Of a DNA stretch of 64,000 nt, positions 1 through 8,122 are shown one piece after another. The DNA is taken from the NCBI GenBank assembly GCA_937925655.1, contig CALAMC010000049.1:62001-126000 (forward strand), given 5' to 3'. Numbering within the stretch: the stretch's first letter is position 1; each line of letters begins with the position of its first letter. A program made the position numbers and the translations under genes. Origin of the DNA: an uncultured candidate division Zixibacteria bacterium. GTDB lineage: Bacteria > Zixibacteria > MSB-5A5 > GN15 > PGXB01. The notes below the pieces were generated by a model. That model worked only from the letters and a program-made list of their open reading frames with translations, was not told where the DNA came from and did no database searches.

Positions 1-608
1 ACCCAAACCATAATGGGGACCGCGGCAAACAGAAGCCCGTCGGGCCGTGTCAAGGCCACGGATGACGCTGTTAGGCCAATACCGAAAGCCATCCGCCGTG
101 ATATTTCAATATCATCAGCGCGGGTTAAAGCATAGGTCAACATCATTACGGCGCAGAAATATAAAGGATTCTCCAGGCCGCTGCAGGTCCAGCCAATAAA
201 CGGCGGAGTAATCGAAAGCATTATCAGAACCGGCAATGCAAGCGGGCCATTGCGGGATAATTTCAAGACCAGCCGATAAATAAGCCAATAGCCGAAACCA
301 ACGAATATGAAACTTATAACCTTGGGGGTTACATATAAATCGAACAACCCAAGACTAAAAAACGGGGCCAGCAATATGACCCAGAGAGGATTGGAAAATC
401 CTTCGACCGGGGGAGCCCCGGGCTGGGCCACCAATCCATGGCCCTGACCGAGATTCCGAGCGTATGCGAAACTGATGCCGGCATCATCAATCAGCCAGTT
501 ATGGAGCGGCCAGGTTACAATCAAATACAGCAACAGGGGCGGCAAAAGTACAATCACCGGTTTCCAGAAAGGCAATCGAGAAATGATGTTGCGGTAAGGC
601 AAACCCAC
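1..608 (-). CDS. GT-C fold membrane glycosyltransferase (3' end cut by window edge)
   Basis: An open frame of 202 codons runs off the left edge without a stop. It starts at a GTG preceded by AAGGAG four bases upstream; the ATG two bases earlier is in another frame and stops quickly. Residues about 17-33 form a membrane segment, followed by DDAGISFAYARNLGQGHG and VEGFSNPLW. Further in are SGLENPLY and a TRPDGLLF motif between hydrophobic segments. This order (acidic pair after helix 1, G-L-E-N, then T-R-P-D-G) is typical of polyprenyl-phosphate-sugar-dependent GT-C transferases that move sugars on the periplasmic side. The acceptor is unknown. It is divergent from the DUF362 gene, and the gap between them (609-831) must hold both promoters. 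Confidence 0.72.
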   Translation of the reverse strand, partial: MGLPYRNIISRLPFWKPVIVLLPPLLLYLIVTWPLHNWLIDDAGISFAYARNLGQGHGLVAQPGAPPVEGFSNPLWVILLAPFFSLGLFDLYVTPKVISFIFVGFGYWLIYRLVLKLSRNGPLALPVLIMLSITPPFIGWTCSGLENPLYFCAVMMLTYALTRADDIEISRRMAFGIGLTASSVALTRPDGLLFAAVPIMVW

Positions 609-831
609 ATTACTCCTTAATACCCGCCTTCATACTTTATGGTCGGGTAGAAACGATGACAATGTTATGCGGGAGTATAAGAAATGACTACAGGGTTGTC
701 AATGTTTGAGACCTGTGAAACGAAATCCGTGAGGAGAATAATCAGGCCGGACTCGAAAAAATTATCATTTTTTATCGCCTTGATGATTGGTGAGATTCAT
801 AGTATATTATTGATTGGGGCTTAAAAGATTT

Positions 832-1785
832 ATGGACAGAAGAGAATTTTTGAAGAATGCCGGGAAAGTAGCGGCATTAGCGGCCGTAGCGGGGGAGGCC
901 GGATTAATGAGTGTCGGCTGTCGCTCAAATGAAATTCCCAAAACGGCCATCGCCAAATCAAATTTCGAAGTTGCGACCGAAAAGTCCGCGCCTAAAGTGG
1001 TCCTGGCTCATAACGAAGACCATGCCCATGCCCTCGCTTCCGCTCTCGATAGTATCGGCGGAATCGGTCGGTTCGTGAAAAAGGGTGAACGAGTGCTCCT
1101 TAAGCCGAACGTGGCGTGGGACCGGGTTCCGGAACAAGCGGTGAACACTAACCCGGTTATTGTGGGCGAGATGGTCCGCCAATGCCTGATGGCCGGTGCC
1201 TCCGAAGTCCTGGTGGCCGACTACGGTTCTCCGGAAGCACAGCGGATCTATGAACGCTCGGGAATTAGAAAAGCAGTAGAGCAGAATGGCGGCCGGCTTA
1301 TAATAACCAATGACGACGACTTTTTCACAGACGATCTCAAAGGCAAATTCATCGGCGACTGGCCGGTGCTCAAATATATATTCGAGGTTGACCGCCTTAT
1401 AAATATGCCGATAGCCAAAAATCACGGACTGGTGCACGGAACGGCTTCGATGAAAAACTTTTTCGGTGCCATCGGCGGTATTCGTGACAATCTGCACGAT
1501 CAACTCGACCAGGCCATTGTCGATCTGGCGTCATATTTCAGACCGACTCTTACGGTGATCGATGCCACCCGGGTTCTCATGCGTCATGGCCCGGAAGGCG
1601 GGTCATTTGCCGATGTAAAAAAATGCGATTCGGTAATATGTGCCACCGATCAGGTGGCCGGAGACTCGCGGGCGTGTGAGTTTCATGGAAGAACCGGCCG
1701 CGATATCGGCCATATACGCCTGGCCGCGCAACAGGGATTGGGAGAAATCGACTACCGGAAAGCCGGATATCTGGAAGTAGTATAG
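832..1785 (+). CDS. DUF362 domain protein with twin-arginine-type leader
   Basis: A 317-residue protein starting at the ATG that gives MDRREFLKNAGKVAAL; an in-frame TTG six codons upstream is less likely because the RREFLK leader is normally N-terminal. The leader (basic RR, hydrophobic stretch, Cys at residue 30) fits Tat export, possibly with lipidation at that Cys. The body shows the DUF362 pattern: LLKPNVAWDR, NTNPVIVGEMVRQC, and KNHGLVHGTASMKNFFG near residue 200. No C-x2-C-x2-C ferredoxin motif is present, so this is the cluster-free form. DUF362 has no firmly assigned reaction. No partner gene is adjacent on this strand. Confidence 0.8.
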   Translation: MDRREFLKNAGKVAALAAVAGEAGLMSVGCRSNEIPKTAIAKSNFEVATEKSAPKVVLAHNEDHAHALASALDSIGGIGRFVKKGERVLLKPNVAWDRVPEQAVNTNPVIVGEMVRQCLMAGASEVLVADYGSPEAQRIYERSGIRKAVEQNGGRLIITNDDDFFTDDLKGKFIGDWPVLKYIFEVDRLINMPIAKNHGLVHGTASMKNFFGAIGGIRDNLHDQLDQAIVDLASYFRPTLTVIDATRVLMRHGPEGGSFADVKKCDSVICATDQVAGDSRACEFHGRTGRDIGHIRLAAQQGLGEIDYRKAGYLEVV

Positions 1786-1831
1786 GCCGGAGGTTGGCCG
1801 AACAATTCAGTTTGTGATTCGGGCAATTAAA

Positions 1832-2581
1832 TCAATAACGCAAAAGCACATATTCTCTCGTTTCCGGCATTGTGGCCGGGTCAATGATGAAATAATTATT
1901 GTCGATTCTTATAACGTTTTCTTTGCCTTTAAGAAACGGTTCGGCCGTGTACGGCAGTTCCGGGAAGGCTTCCGTTTTGTAGTGCATCGGAATTACCAGG
2001 CGTTTTACGTCAAGCTGATTTACGATGGTGTCGGCTTCGGCGGCGGTGATGGTGTACTTCCCGCCTACCGGAATCATGAGAATGTCAATATTACCTATAG
2101 CGCGGAGCTGTTCATCGGTCAGTACAGTCCCGATATCTCCCAAATGCACCATTCGCAGACCATCGAATTCGTACACGAAAACGGCATTGACGGCGGTGTG
2201 AGCGGGGTTATGATACGAAGATATGGAATATAAGCGGATACCTCTAATGGTTGTATCGATGCTGTTAAACGTTTGGCATTTGTCATCGGTACCGCGGAAT
2301 ATGGCGGGAGAGCCGAGAACGCCTTTGACATAATTATGGTCGATATGCTCGTGCGAGACCGTCACGATATCGGCCGACACGCTGTCAGGGAAATGATAGC
2401 CCTTGAAATTGGCGGGGTCGATGAGAATGTTCGTGCCGCTGGTGGTGGTCACAAGAAACGATGACTGCCCAAACCATTTGATCCGGATAGTTGCGGTCGA
2501 ATCGCCAGGCGCCTGGGTGGCTGACAAGAGAGGACAAATAAAGATTAGCAAAATGGTTTCCAATATCGTATGAACCTTCAT
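1832..2581 (-). CDS. Exported UlaG-like metallo-beta-lactamase-fold hydrolase
   Basis: 249 residues with an N-terminal signal-like hydrophobic stretch (about 6-22). The metal-binding H-x-E-H-x-D-H motif is intact at residues 77-82 (SHEHIDHN). Further metal ligands are visible as HLGDIG and the late PMHYKTEAF histidine. The short, compact domain starting IRIKWFGQSSFLV resembles UlaG-type MBL proteins rather than class B lactamases. The substrate cannot be read from sequence. It stands alone, convergent with the DUF362 gene, whose stop lies 46 bases from its own. Antibiotic hydrolysis should not be inferred from the fold. Confidence 0.82.
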   Translation of the reverse strand: MKVHTILETILLIFICPLLSATQAPGDSTATIRIKWFGQSSFLVTTTSGTNILIDPANFKGYHFPDSVSADIVTVSHEHIDHNYVKGVLGSPAIFRGTDDKCQTFNSIDTTIRGIRLYSISSYHNPAHTAVNAVFVYEFDGLRMVHLGDIGTVLTDEQLRAIGNIDILMIPVGGKYTITAAEADTIVNQLDVKRLVIPMHYKTEAFPELPYTAEPFLKGKENVIRIDNNYFIIDPATMPETREYVLLRY

Positions 2582-2705
2582 ATAAATGACCTCCTGATAT
2601 AGTTTATTTCATAATAATGTGATTTGTGGAGGGGATGTCAAACGTTAATATGTATTATATTTAAAATGGGAAAATACTGTATGTGAATCGGTGAAGGGCC
2701 TAAAA

Positions 2706-3197
2706 ATGGAAAATATCTGGAAAAGCATCGTCTGGCCGCAGTTCGGGGCGGCGATAAAAATGCTGGAAAACGCCATAAACGCCTGTTCCGAAGATTTATG
2801 GAGCGACCGGACAAAAAAGCATGAATTCTGGTATACGGCTTATCATACGCTTTTCTGGCTGGATTTTTATCTTTCGGAATCGGCTGATGATTTCGTCCCG
2901 CCCGATCCGTTCACGTTATGCGAACTGGACCCGGCGGGCGTATTGCCCGAACGGGTTTATACCAAAGCCGAGCTTCTGTCATATCTTGAACATGGTCGTG
3001 ACAAATGTCGGGCCGTGATTGACACCATGTCCGACAATATGGCGGCAAGAATATTCAAATTCGGGACGCTTGATTTATGTTTTGGAGAGCTGCTGCTGTA
3101 CAACATGCGACACGTTCAGCACCATGCGGCTCAATTGAATCTTTTGCTGCGACAGAATATCGATTCGGCGGCGGGCTGGGTGAAAAGGGCGAAATAA
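2706..3197 (+). CDS. DinB-family (DfsB/YfiT-like) four-helix metal-binding protein
   Basis: 163 residues starting at an ATG with GAAGGG eight bases upstream; an in-frame GTG at 2691 would add five residues but overlaps that ribosome site. Helical, with a histidine early (YTAYHTLFWLDFYLSE, about residue 44) and a second histidine cluster late (NMRHVQHHAAQLN). That is the three-His metal site of DinB-like proteins. Family members include thiol-dependent transferases; the specific substrate is not evident. The stop lies 13 bases from the convergent response-regulator stop, so there is no room for a separate terminator. Confidence 0.72.
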   Translation: MENIWKSIVWPQFGAAIKMLENAINACSEDLWSDRTKKHEFWYTAYHTLFWLDFYLSESADDFVPPDPFTLCELDPAGVLPERVYTKAELLSYLEHGRDKCRAVIDTMSDNMAARIFKFGTLDLCFGELLLYNMRHVQHHAAQLNLLLRQNIDSAAGWVKRAK

Positions 3198-3210
3198 CCA
3201 GCGATTTTAT

Positions 3211-3591
3211 TTACCCAACCAGTTGGCGAACCTTTTTTAAAAGTTCGTCGGGTTCAACCGGTTTTTCGAAGTATCCTGCGGGTTTGGGGACCTGTTTACG
3301 GGACTCGATAAACCGTTTGAAATCCGCCGCCACACCGGTAACCATCACGACCGGAATTTTCGAGGTCTCATTGGTATCGCACAGGTTCCGATAGCATTTG
3401 ATGCCGGATTGTTTGTCCATGGAAACATCAAGCGTGATCAGGTCCGGTTTTTCGCTACGGGCTTTGGAAAAACCATCCTCGCCGTTATAGGCAAAAACGG
3501 TGATGAATCCATTATCTTCGAAAAAGGTCTTCAGCCATTCCACCATGTCGGGTTCATCATCGACGATCAGAATTTTTTTGGGACTTGCCAT
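3211..3591 (-). CDS. Single-domain response regulator (CheY-like)
   Basis: 126 residues, one receiver domain and nothing else. The acidic pair is D11-D12 (ILIVDDEP), the phospho-acceptor is D55 (LITLDVSM), the switch Thr is T85 (VMVTG) and the invariant Lys is K110 (FEKPV). With no output domain it probably acts through protein contact. It is the last gene of the six-gene redox operon, 23 bases after the histidine kinase, with CGGAG seven bases before its ATG. Its receiver strongly resembles the one fused to the Fe-S protein at 5065-6852 (shared EKPD, TLD and Y-x-x-KPV-x-x-x-x-L blocks), suggesting duplication and a shared kinase. Confidence 0.9.
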   Translation of the reverse strand: MASPKKILIVDDEPDMVEWLKTFFEDNGFITVFAYNGEDGFSKARSEKPDLITLDVSMDKQSGIKCYRNLCDTNETSKIPVVMVTGVAADFKRFIESRKQVPKPAGYFEKPVEPDELLKKVRQLVG

Positions 3592-3614
3592 ACACTGTCT
3601 CCGTTATTTAATCA

Positions 3615-5045
3615 TTATAATTGTTCTTCGTCATTAACCGTCACCTGACGCGTCCGGGGGATGACGACTTTAAAGCATGCTCCACGGCCCTCTTCGGATT
3701 CGACCGTAATTTCACCGCCGTGGGCACGGGCTATTTTGTTGGAAATGAAAAGCCCCAGCCCGGTGCCCCCGGCTCCTTTCGACGAGAAAAACAGGCTGAA
3801 AGCCTTTTCGCGGGTTTCACGATCCATCCCGACTCCGTCGTCTCGTACTTCCAGGGTGACATGACCGTTATCCCCTGCGGCCGACAGTCGAATGGAGTGT
3901 TCCGGTTTGGATTGATCGATGCGGCAGGCATCGATGGAGTTCTCGACCAGGTTTACCAGAAGCGACCGCATGCCTTGACGGTCGGCCTCGAAATTCCAGT
4001 CGCCTTCGGGGAGATCGCAAGATATGCCGATATTCAATTTTGCGGCCCGGTCTTTCATAATGTCATGGATATCGCGCATCATGTCGGCGGCGTCGAGCGG
4101 CTCATAGCCCGGTTCGCGATCTTTGGCATAGTACAGAATATCCATCACCATCGAACGAATGCGGCGAATGTTGCGTAAAGTAATATCCCAGCCTTTGTCG
4201 ATGCGTTCACGGTCGTTTTTGGCCATGCCGGAATTGATCAAATAAATGCCGCCATCGAGAGAATTGAGCAGCCCCTTAATTCCGTGCGAAATGGAACCGA
4301 TCAAGAGCCCGACCGAAGTCAGTTTGTCCTGAAGTTCGCGGACAAGAGTAATGTCGGCGCTCATTTCGACGACCCGGTCGATTTTACCGTCACCGTTGCG
4401 AATCGGCGCCGTACTGACCAGAACGTTGATGGTGCGATTGTCTTTCGAAGTGACGACTTCTTCGTGCGTGCGGGTCAGTCCATCCTTAAATGTTTCGCGC
4501 ACGGTACAGGGAACACAGGCTTTATCGCGATGCTTGTACACCTCATAACATTTGTTGCCATAGGACGTCCCGAACGTCTCGCGATGCATTCGGTTGGCCT
4601 CGACAATGCGCAGGCTCTCATCCTGAATGGAAATGTAGCAGGGAACTTCTTCGAACAGGAGCTGGTATTTCTGGCGGCTTTCCCGGAGCTGCTTCTGCAG
4701 CGATTTTATTTCGGTGATGTCGGTGGACATTTCCATAACGGCCGCAATTTTGCCATCGCCGTCGTAAATCGGGGTGGTATAGACGATGACCGAGACTTCC
4801 TGACCCTCAAGCGTTCGGACGATTTCTTCGGACGAATGACGGCGGCCATCGCGGAAGGTACGTTCGACCGGGCATATTTCACATTTTTCCGGCCGGTGCT
4901 TGTACACCTGGAAACAATAACGGCCCCGGTAATTCCCGAAATTCTCGACAAAGCGGTTGTTGGCATCGATAATATGAAAATCCCGGTCCTGGACCGTCAA
5001 AAAGCACGGCATCATTTCGAAATATGTACGATATGTATTATCCAT
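3615..5045 (-). CDS. Soluble histidine kinase with two Cys-bearing PAS domains
   Basis: 476 residues, no membrane segment. PAS 1 spans about 5-115 and PAS 2 about 125-235. Each carries three cysteines in identical spacing: C44, C55, C58 and C166, C177, C180, within C-x3-YKHR-x3-C-x2-C followed by a conserved T/V-R-x-T-F-x-DG stretch. The phospho-acceptor H254 lies in SISHGIKGLLNSLDGG, which is not the usual HELRTPL H-box. The ATPase domain has the N box (NLVENSIDA, about 365-373), G1 (DDGVGMD) and G2 (GTGLGLFI). The repeated Cys pattern suggests a metal or Fe-S centre, or thiol redox sensing (inference). It sits between the Fe-S/receiver fusion and the lone receiver, its likely phosphotransfer targets. 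Confidence 0.9.
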   Translation of the reverse strand: MDNTYRTYFEMMPCFLTVQDRDFHIIDANNRFVENFGNYRGRYCFQVYKHRPEKCEICPVERTFRDGRRHSSEEIVRTLEGQEVSVIVYTTPIYDGDGKIAAVMEMSTDITEIKSLQKQLRESRQKYQLLFEEVPCYISIQDESLRIVEANRMHRETFGTSYGNKCYEVYKHRDKACVPCTVRETFKDGLTRTHEEVVTSKDNRTINVLVSTAPIRNGDGKIDRVVEMSADITLVRELQDKLTSVGLLIGSISHGIKGLLNSLDGGIYLINSGMAKNDRERIDKGWDITLRNIRRIRSMVMDILYYAKDREPGYEPLDAADMMRDIHDIMKDRAAKLNIGISCDLPEGDWNFEADRQGMRSLLVNLVENSIDACRIDQSKPEHSIRLSAAGDNGHVTLEVRDDGVGMDRETREKAFSLFFSSKGAGGTGLGLFISNKIARAHGGEITVESEEGRGACFKVVIPRTRQVTVNDEEQL

Positions 5046-5064
5046 GCCGTGTCGCCTTAAAAGT

Positions 5065-6852
5065 TCACGCCCTTTTTTCGAGTTTGGCTTTAAGGATCTT
5101 GCGAACGTTTAAAAGCAAGCCTTCCTCGTCAACCGGCTTATCCACGTATCCTTCGGGCCGTGTAACCGTCCGTTCATAGATAAGTTTACGCAGTTCCGGT
5201 TTGCCGGTAATGATGCAGATCGGGATACGCTGGAGGTCTTTGTCGCTGCGGAGGAGTTCAAAAACCTCGACACCGGATTTGCCGGGCATGGTTATGTCGA
5301 GCGTCATCATATCCGGTTTTTCGGTGCGGGCGAGTTCCATGGCCTGGTCGCCGTTATGGGCAGGGATGACGGTGGCCCCGTGATCTTCCAGCACCGCCGT
5401 GACGAAGGTCACGAAATCGGGTTCATCGTCGGCCACGAGGATGCGTTTGCCGGTTAAAAATCCGTCGGTCGCGAACGCGGGTACGGCGGCGGCAGCAACG
5501 GCCTCGGCCGCGATCGGAGCCACAACGATGACTTCGGGCACTTCGGCCGGCTTTTCTATTACCAAAGCATTGGCCACCAGATTAACCAGTTGAGTTACTT
5601 TCATATCCAGTTTATAGTGCTTTATTAAATCGGTCAAACCGTCAACGCAATTGTGACAGGTGGTGACAACGTGTTTGGCGCCGGTGGCTCGCAACTGGTC
5701 GGCCTTGATTTTGGCTGATTTCAGGCGGCGCGGTGTATATTCCGACATGGACATGGCGCCTCCGCCTCCGGTACAGCAATAATTTTCCGCACGGTTTGGA
5801 TACATCTCGCGAAAATCGCTGCAGACCATTTGCAAAAGCTCGCGCGGTTCCTCGGTCATACCGCAACTGCGGCCGTAATTACAGGAATCATGAAAAGTGA
5901 TCGGTTCGGGGTTTCGTGATTTGTCAACTTTGATTTTCCCTTCATTGATGAAGTTGATCATGGTGATGACCGAACTTTCCATATCGAATTTGACATCCAT
6001 TTTGGCCCAGTTGGGTCCTTCGCAGCGGGTGGAACGATAACCGTGGCCACATTCGGAGATGACCAGCTTTTTGCCTTTAAGTTCTTCAACTTTTTCATAC
6101 AGACGTCGCGAGACGGCTCCGCCAAGATCATCATCGCCGGAAAAAAGACCGAAATTGGTCATATCCCAGCCCTCGGACGGCATCGTCCAGTCGGCCCCGG
6201 CCGTACCGAATATGAGTGCGGCGTCGGAGATGGTACGCGGGTCGTATTTGACTTCGCGCGGATTAATGGAGTACACGATGTCGGCGTTTTTCTTGTCGAT
6301 GGGTATGCGGTAACGCGCGCCGTGTTCTGCCTCGAGGTCGTCGGAGAGCCATTCCAGGGTATCGATATAGTCCTCTTTAAGGACCCCCATCTGGTTGCCG
6401 ATTTCCCATTGATCCTTTGAAACAACCGCCACGCCCTCCGGCATGATGCCGACCGAAACCAGAAGACCGCGCGCCATGCGGTTGAAGACGGCCATATCGA
6501 CGCCCATCGGACAGTTGATAGTACAGCGGCGGCAATTGGTACATTTGCCGAAAACGATATCCTTGAGTTCTTCGAGGTCCTGGTCGGTATAGACGGATTT
6601 GGCTTTCACCCACCACGGTAAAACGCGCCCGGTCCAGTCATAGTGTCTTTTGAACAGCCCGCGGATTTTATCGGCTTTATAAGGCGGGGCGAAGGTGACG
6701 TCGCCGGGATTGGCCAGAACATAATGACAGGAATCGATGCAATTGCCGCAATGCACGCAGGCGGCCAGCGATCCGACCATTTGGCGGTTGAGTTTTTTTC
6801 CAAGACGCTCGATAACTTTTTGAGCCTTATGTGAACGAACGGTGGTTGACAT
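5065..6852 (-). CDS. HdrD/TmcB-like Fe-S protein fused to a C-terminal receiver domain
   Basis: 595 residues. Residues 32-42 and 104-114 give two C-x2-C-x2-C-x3-C [4Fe-4S] motifs (CVHCGNCIDSC, CTNCRRCTINCP). A CCG-type module follows, with C324, the C359-C360 pair (NYCCTGGGG) and C399-x2-C402, as in the HdrD/HdrB, DsrK and TmcB families that bind noncubane clusters. C268 and C277 are remnants of a first CCG block. After an Ala/Val/Pro-rich linker (about 433-467) comes a complete receiver: D475-D476, acceptor D519, K572. It starts at ATG with AAAGGAG eight bases upstream, 13 bases after the membrane subunit gene. The catalytic part probably exchanges electrons with the membrane partner; the receiver adds control or read-out by phosphorylation (inference). 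Confidence 0.9.
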   Translation of the reverse strand: MSTTVRSHKAQKVIERLGKKLNRQMVGSLAACVHCGNCIDSCHYVLANPGDVTFAPPYKADKIRGLFKRHYDWTGRVLPWWVKAKSVYTDQDLEELKDIVFGKCTNCRRCTINCPMGVDMAVFNRMARGLLVSVGIMPEGVAVVSKDQWEIGNQMGVLKEDYIDTLEWLSDDLEAEHGARYRIPIDKKNADIVYSINPREVKYDPRTISDAALIFGTAGADWTMPSEGWDMTNFGLFSGDDDLGGAVSRRLYEKVEELKGKKLVISECGHGYRSTRCEGPNWAKMDVKFDMESSVITMINFINEGKIKVDKSRNPEPITFHDSCNYGRSCGMTEEPRELLQMVCSDFREMYPNRAENYCCTGGGGAMSMSEYTPRRLKSAKIKADQLRATGAKHVVTTCHNCVDGLTDLIKHYKLDMKVTQLVNLVANALVIEKPAEVPEVIVVAPIAAEAVAAAAVPAFATDGFLTGKRILVADDEPDFVTFVTAVLEDHGATVIPAHNGDQAMELARTEKPDMMTLDITMPGKSGVEVFELLRSDKDLQRIPICIITGKPELRKLIYERTVTRPEGYVDKPVDEEGLLLNVRKILKAKLEKRA

Positions 6853-6865
6853 AGATCAGACTCCT

Positions 6866-7558
6866 TTAACCATTTTGACCGGTGGCGCCGCTGTACCGTC
6901 GGACGGGAAAAACGCCGCGCCGTCCCAGGAATTTGCCCAGGTAGTAGCGTGTGAACGGATAGTACAAATAGTGCGATATTTTGGAAAAGGGCACGTAAAC
7001 GAGGAAAAACGAACCTATAATATAATATACGGTGATATAGACGGCATCGGATGCAACGTTATTGGGGGCCGCCAGAAAAGCAAAGGCGAACCATAAGGTC
7101 AAAAGCCAGAGAGAAAAATGGTCGTCGGGAGAACTGATGGCGCGCAGATACGGACTGGACAAACGACGGATGATACGCATTAATCCGACCGTAAAAGCGG
7201 TTCCGATTATTATTCGGAAGGTCATCGCCAGCGAAGGCGGGAGGCTTCGGTCGCCGTATCCCCACGCGATGGTAAATAGAAGCGCAATGGCGGCGGCGAC
7301 GCCAAGATGGAAGATAACGAATTGAAGGTACAAAAATAATTTAGTGCGGGTGCTTTCCATAGCCCAGGGCATGGCCACGTTGGCCCAGGAATACAGAAAG
7401 CCCTTGCGGGAATTGGTATCGCCGCGGCCGGTCGGTGCCTGGCGTTCTTTGGCGGCGGTAAAACGGGTTAACCAGTACAGGCGAAGGGTATAGACGATGG
7501 TCATAATGATAAGGGCGGCATCATGCAGATACCCTCGTGAGAATTCCAGCGCTGTCAT
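6866..7558 (-). CDS. TmcC/DsrM-like membrane electron-transfer subunit
   Basis: 230 residues with about five hydrophobic segments (roughly 12-28, 80-105, 115-135, 150-170 and 175-195). Several histidines lie near membrane faces (YLHDAA, FHLGVA, DDHFSLW, KISHYLYYP) and could ligate haem b as in NarI/DsrM/TmcC proteins. The neighbour encodes the matching HdrD/TmcB-like Fe-S subunit, so the pair should form a membrane complex between the quinone pool and a cytoplasmic partner. No cytochrome c subunit like TmcA is encoded nearby. Its ATG overlaps the macro-domain stop by four bases (ATGA), indicating translational coupling. Confidence 0.78.
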   Translation of the reverse strand: MTALEFSRGYLHDAALIIMTIVYTLRLYWLTRFTAAKERQAPTGRGDTNSRKGFLYSWANVAMPWAMESTRTKLFLYLQFVIFHLGVAAAIALLFTIAWGYGDRSLPPSLAMTFRIIIGTAFTVGLMRIIRRLSSPYLRAISSPDDHFSLWLLTLWFAFAFLAAPNNVASDAVYITVYYIIGSFFLVYVPFSKISHYLYYPFTRYYLGKFLGRRGVFPVRRYSGATGQNG

Positions 7559-8106
7559 CTATTCCTCCGTTCCGGTTGTCCCAATGCGGCCAGCCGCTCG
7601 AAAAACGGTTTATATTCGCGGTTATCATTGGCACACAGGATTATTTCCTTAATATTCGACTTATTTCTCAAATAGTCCGCAATGGTATCAAGAGTAACGG
7701 CGACGCTGATTTCCAGCGGGACACCATAAAAGCCCGCACCCATCGGAGGCAGAGCGACACTGGTAATGCCCTTCTTCTCGGCGGTATGCAGGACATTGAA
7801 AATCGTCTGGCGAAGCTTCTCTTCGAGTTCGGGCTCCTGGAATTTCGGCCCGACGGCGTGTATGATCCATCTGGCCTTTAGTTCACCGGCTCCGCTAACA
7901 ACCACTTCAGTCATCCGGGCGGGAGCAAGAGTATCGAGTTCCTGCTGAATCGCCTGCCCGCCTCGCACAGTAATAGCCGTTCCGAAACCGGAGCCGAGTT
8001 TAAGATCTTCACGGGCATAAAAGACAAAGGACTCGACAGGCAGGTCGGTTATATCGCCTTTAACCAGCCGGACCGACGTCCCGCTAATTTTCACAGTGTC
8101 AGCCAT
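7555..8106 (-). CDS. Macro-domain protein (ADP-ribose-binding family)
   Basis: 183 residues from the ATG with AAGG six bases upstream; an in-frame ATG at 8118 has a poorer site. The single macro domain shows VKGDITDLPVESFVFYA, a GSGFGTAITVRGG loop, the IIHAVGP strand and ALPPMGAGFYGVP, matching the ADP-ribose and phosphate loops of the family. Macro domains bind ADP-ribose or its derivatives and some hydrolyse O-acetyl-ADP-ribose or ADP-ribosyl groups. The usual N-x-x-N of active hydrolases is not evident (FVFYARED instead), so a binding-only role is possible. It sits inside the redox operon between the regulator and the membrane subunit. Confidence 0.85.
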   Translation of the reverse strand: MADTVKISGTSVRLVKGDITDLPVESFVFYAREDLKLGSGFGTAITVRGGQAIQQELDTLAPARMTEVVVSGAGELKARWIIHAVGPKFQEPELEEKLRQTIFNVLHTAEKKGITSVALPPMGAGFYGVPLEISVAVTLDTIADYLRNKSNIKEIILCANDNREYKPFFERLAALGQPERRNR

Positions 8107-8122
8107 AACGCCTTCCATATCA

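Noticed and set aside
4284..5060. 258-codon plus-strand open frame opposite the histidine kinase
   Set aside because: It mirrors the kinase PAS region; the kinase frame has all expected motifs and this one none.
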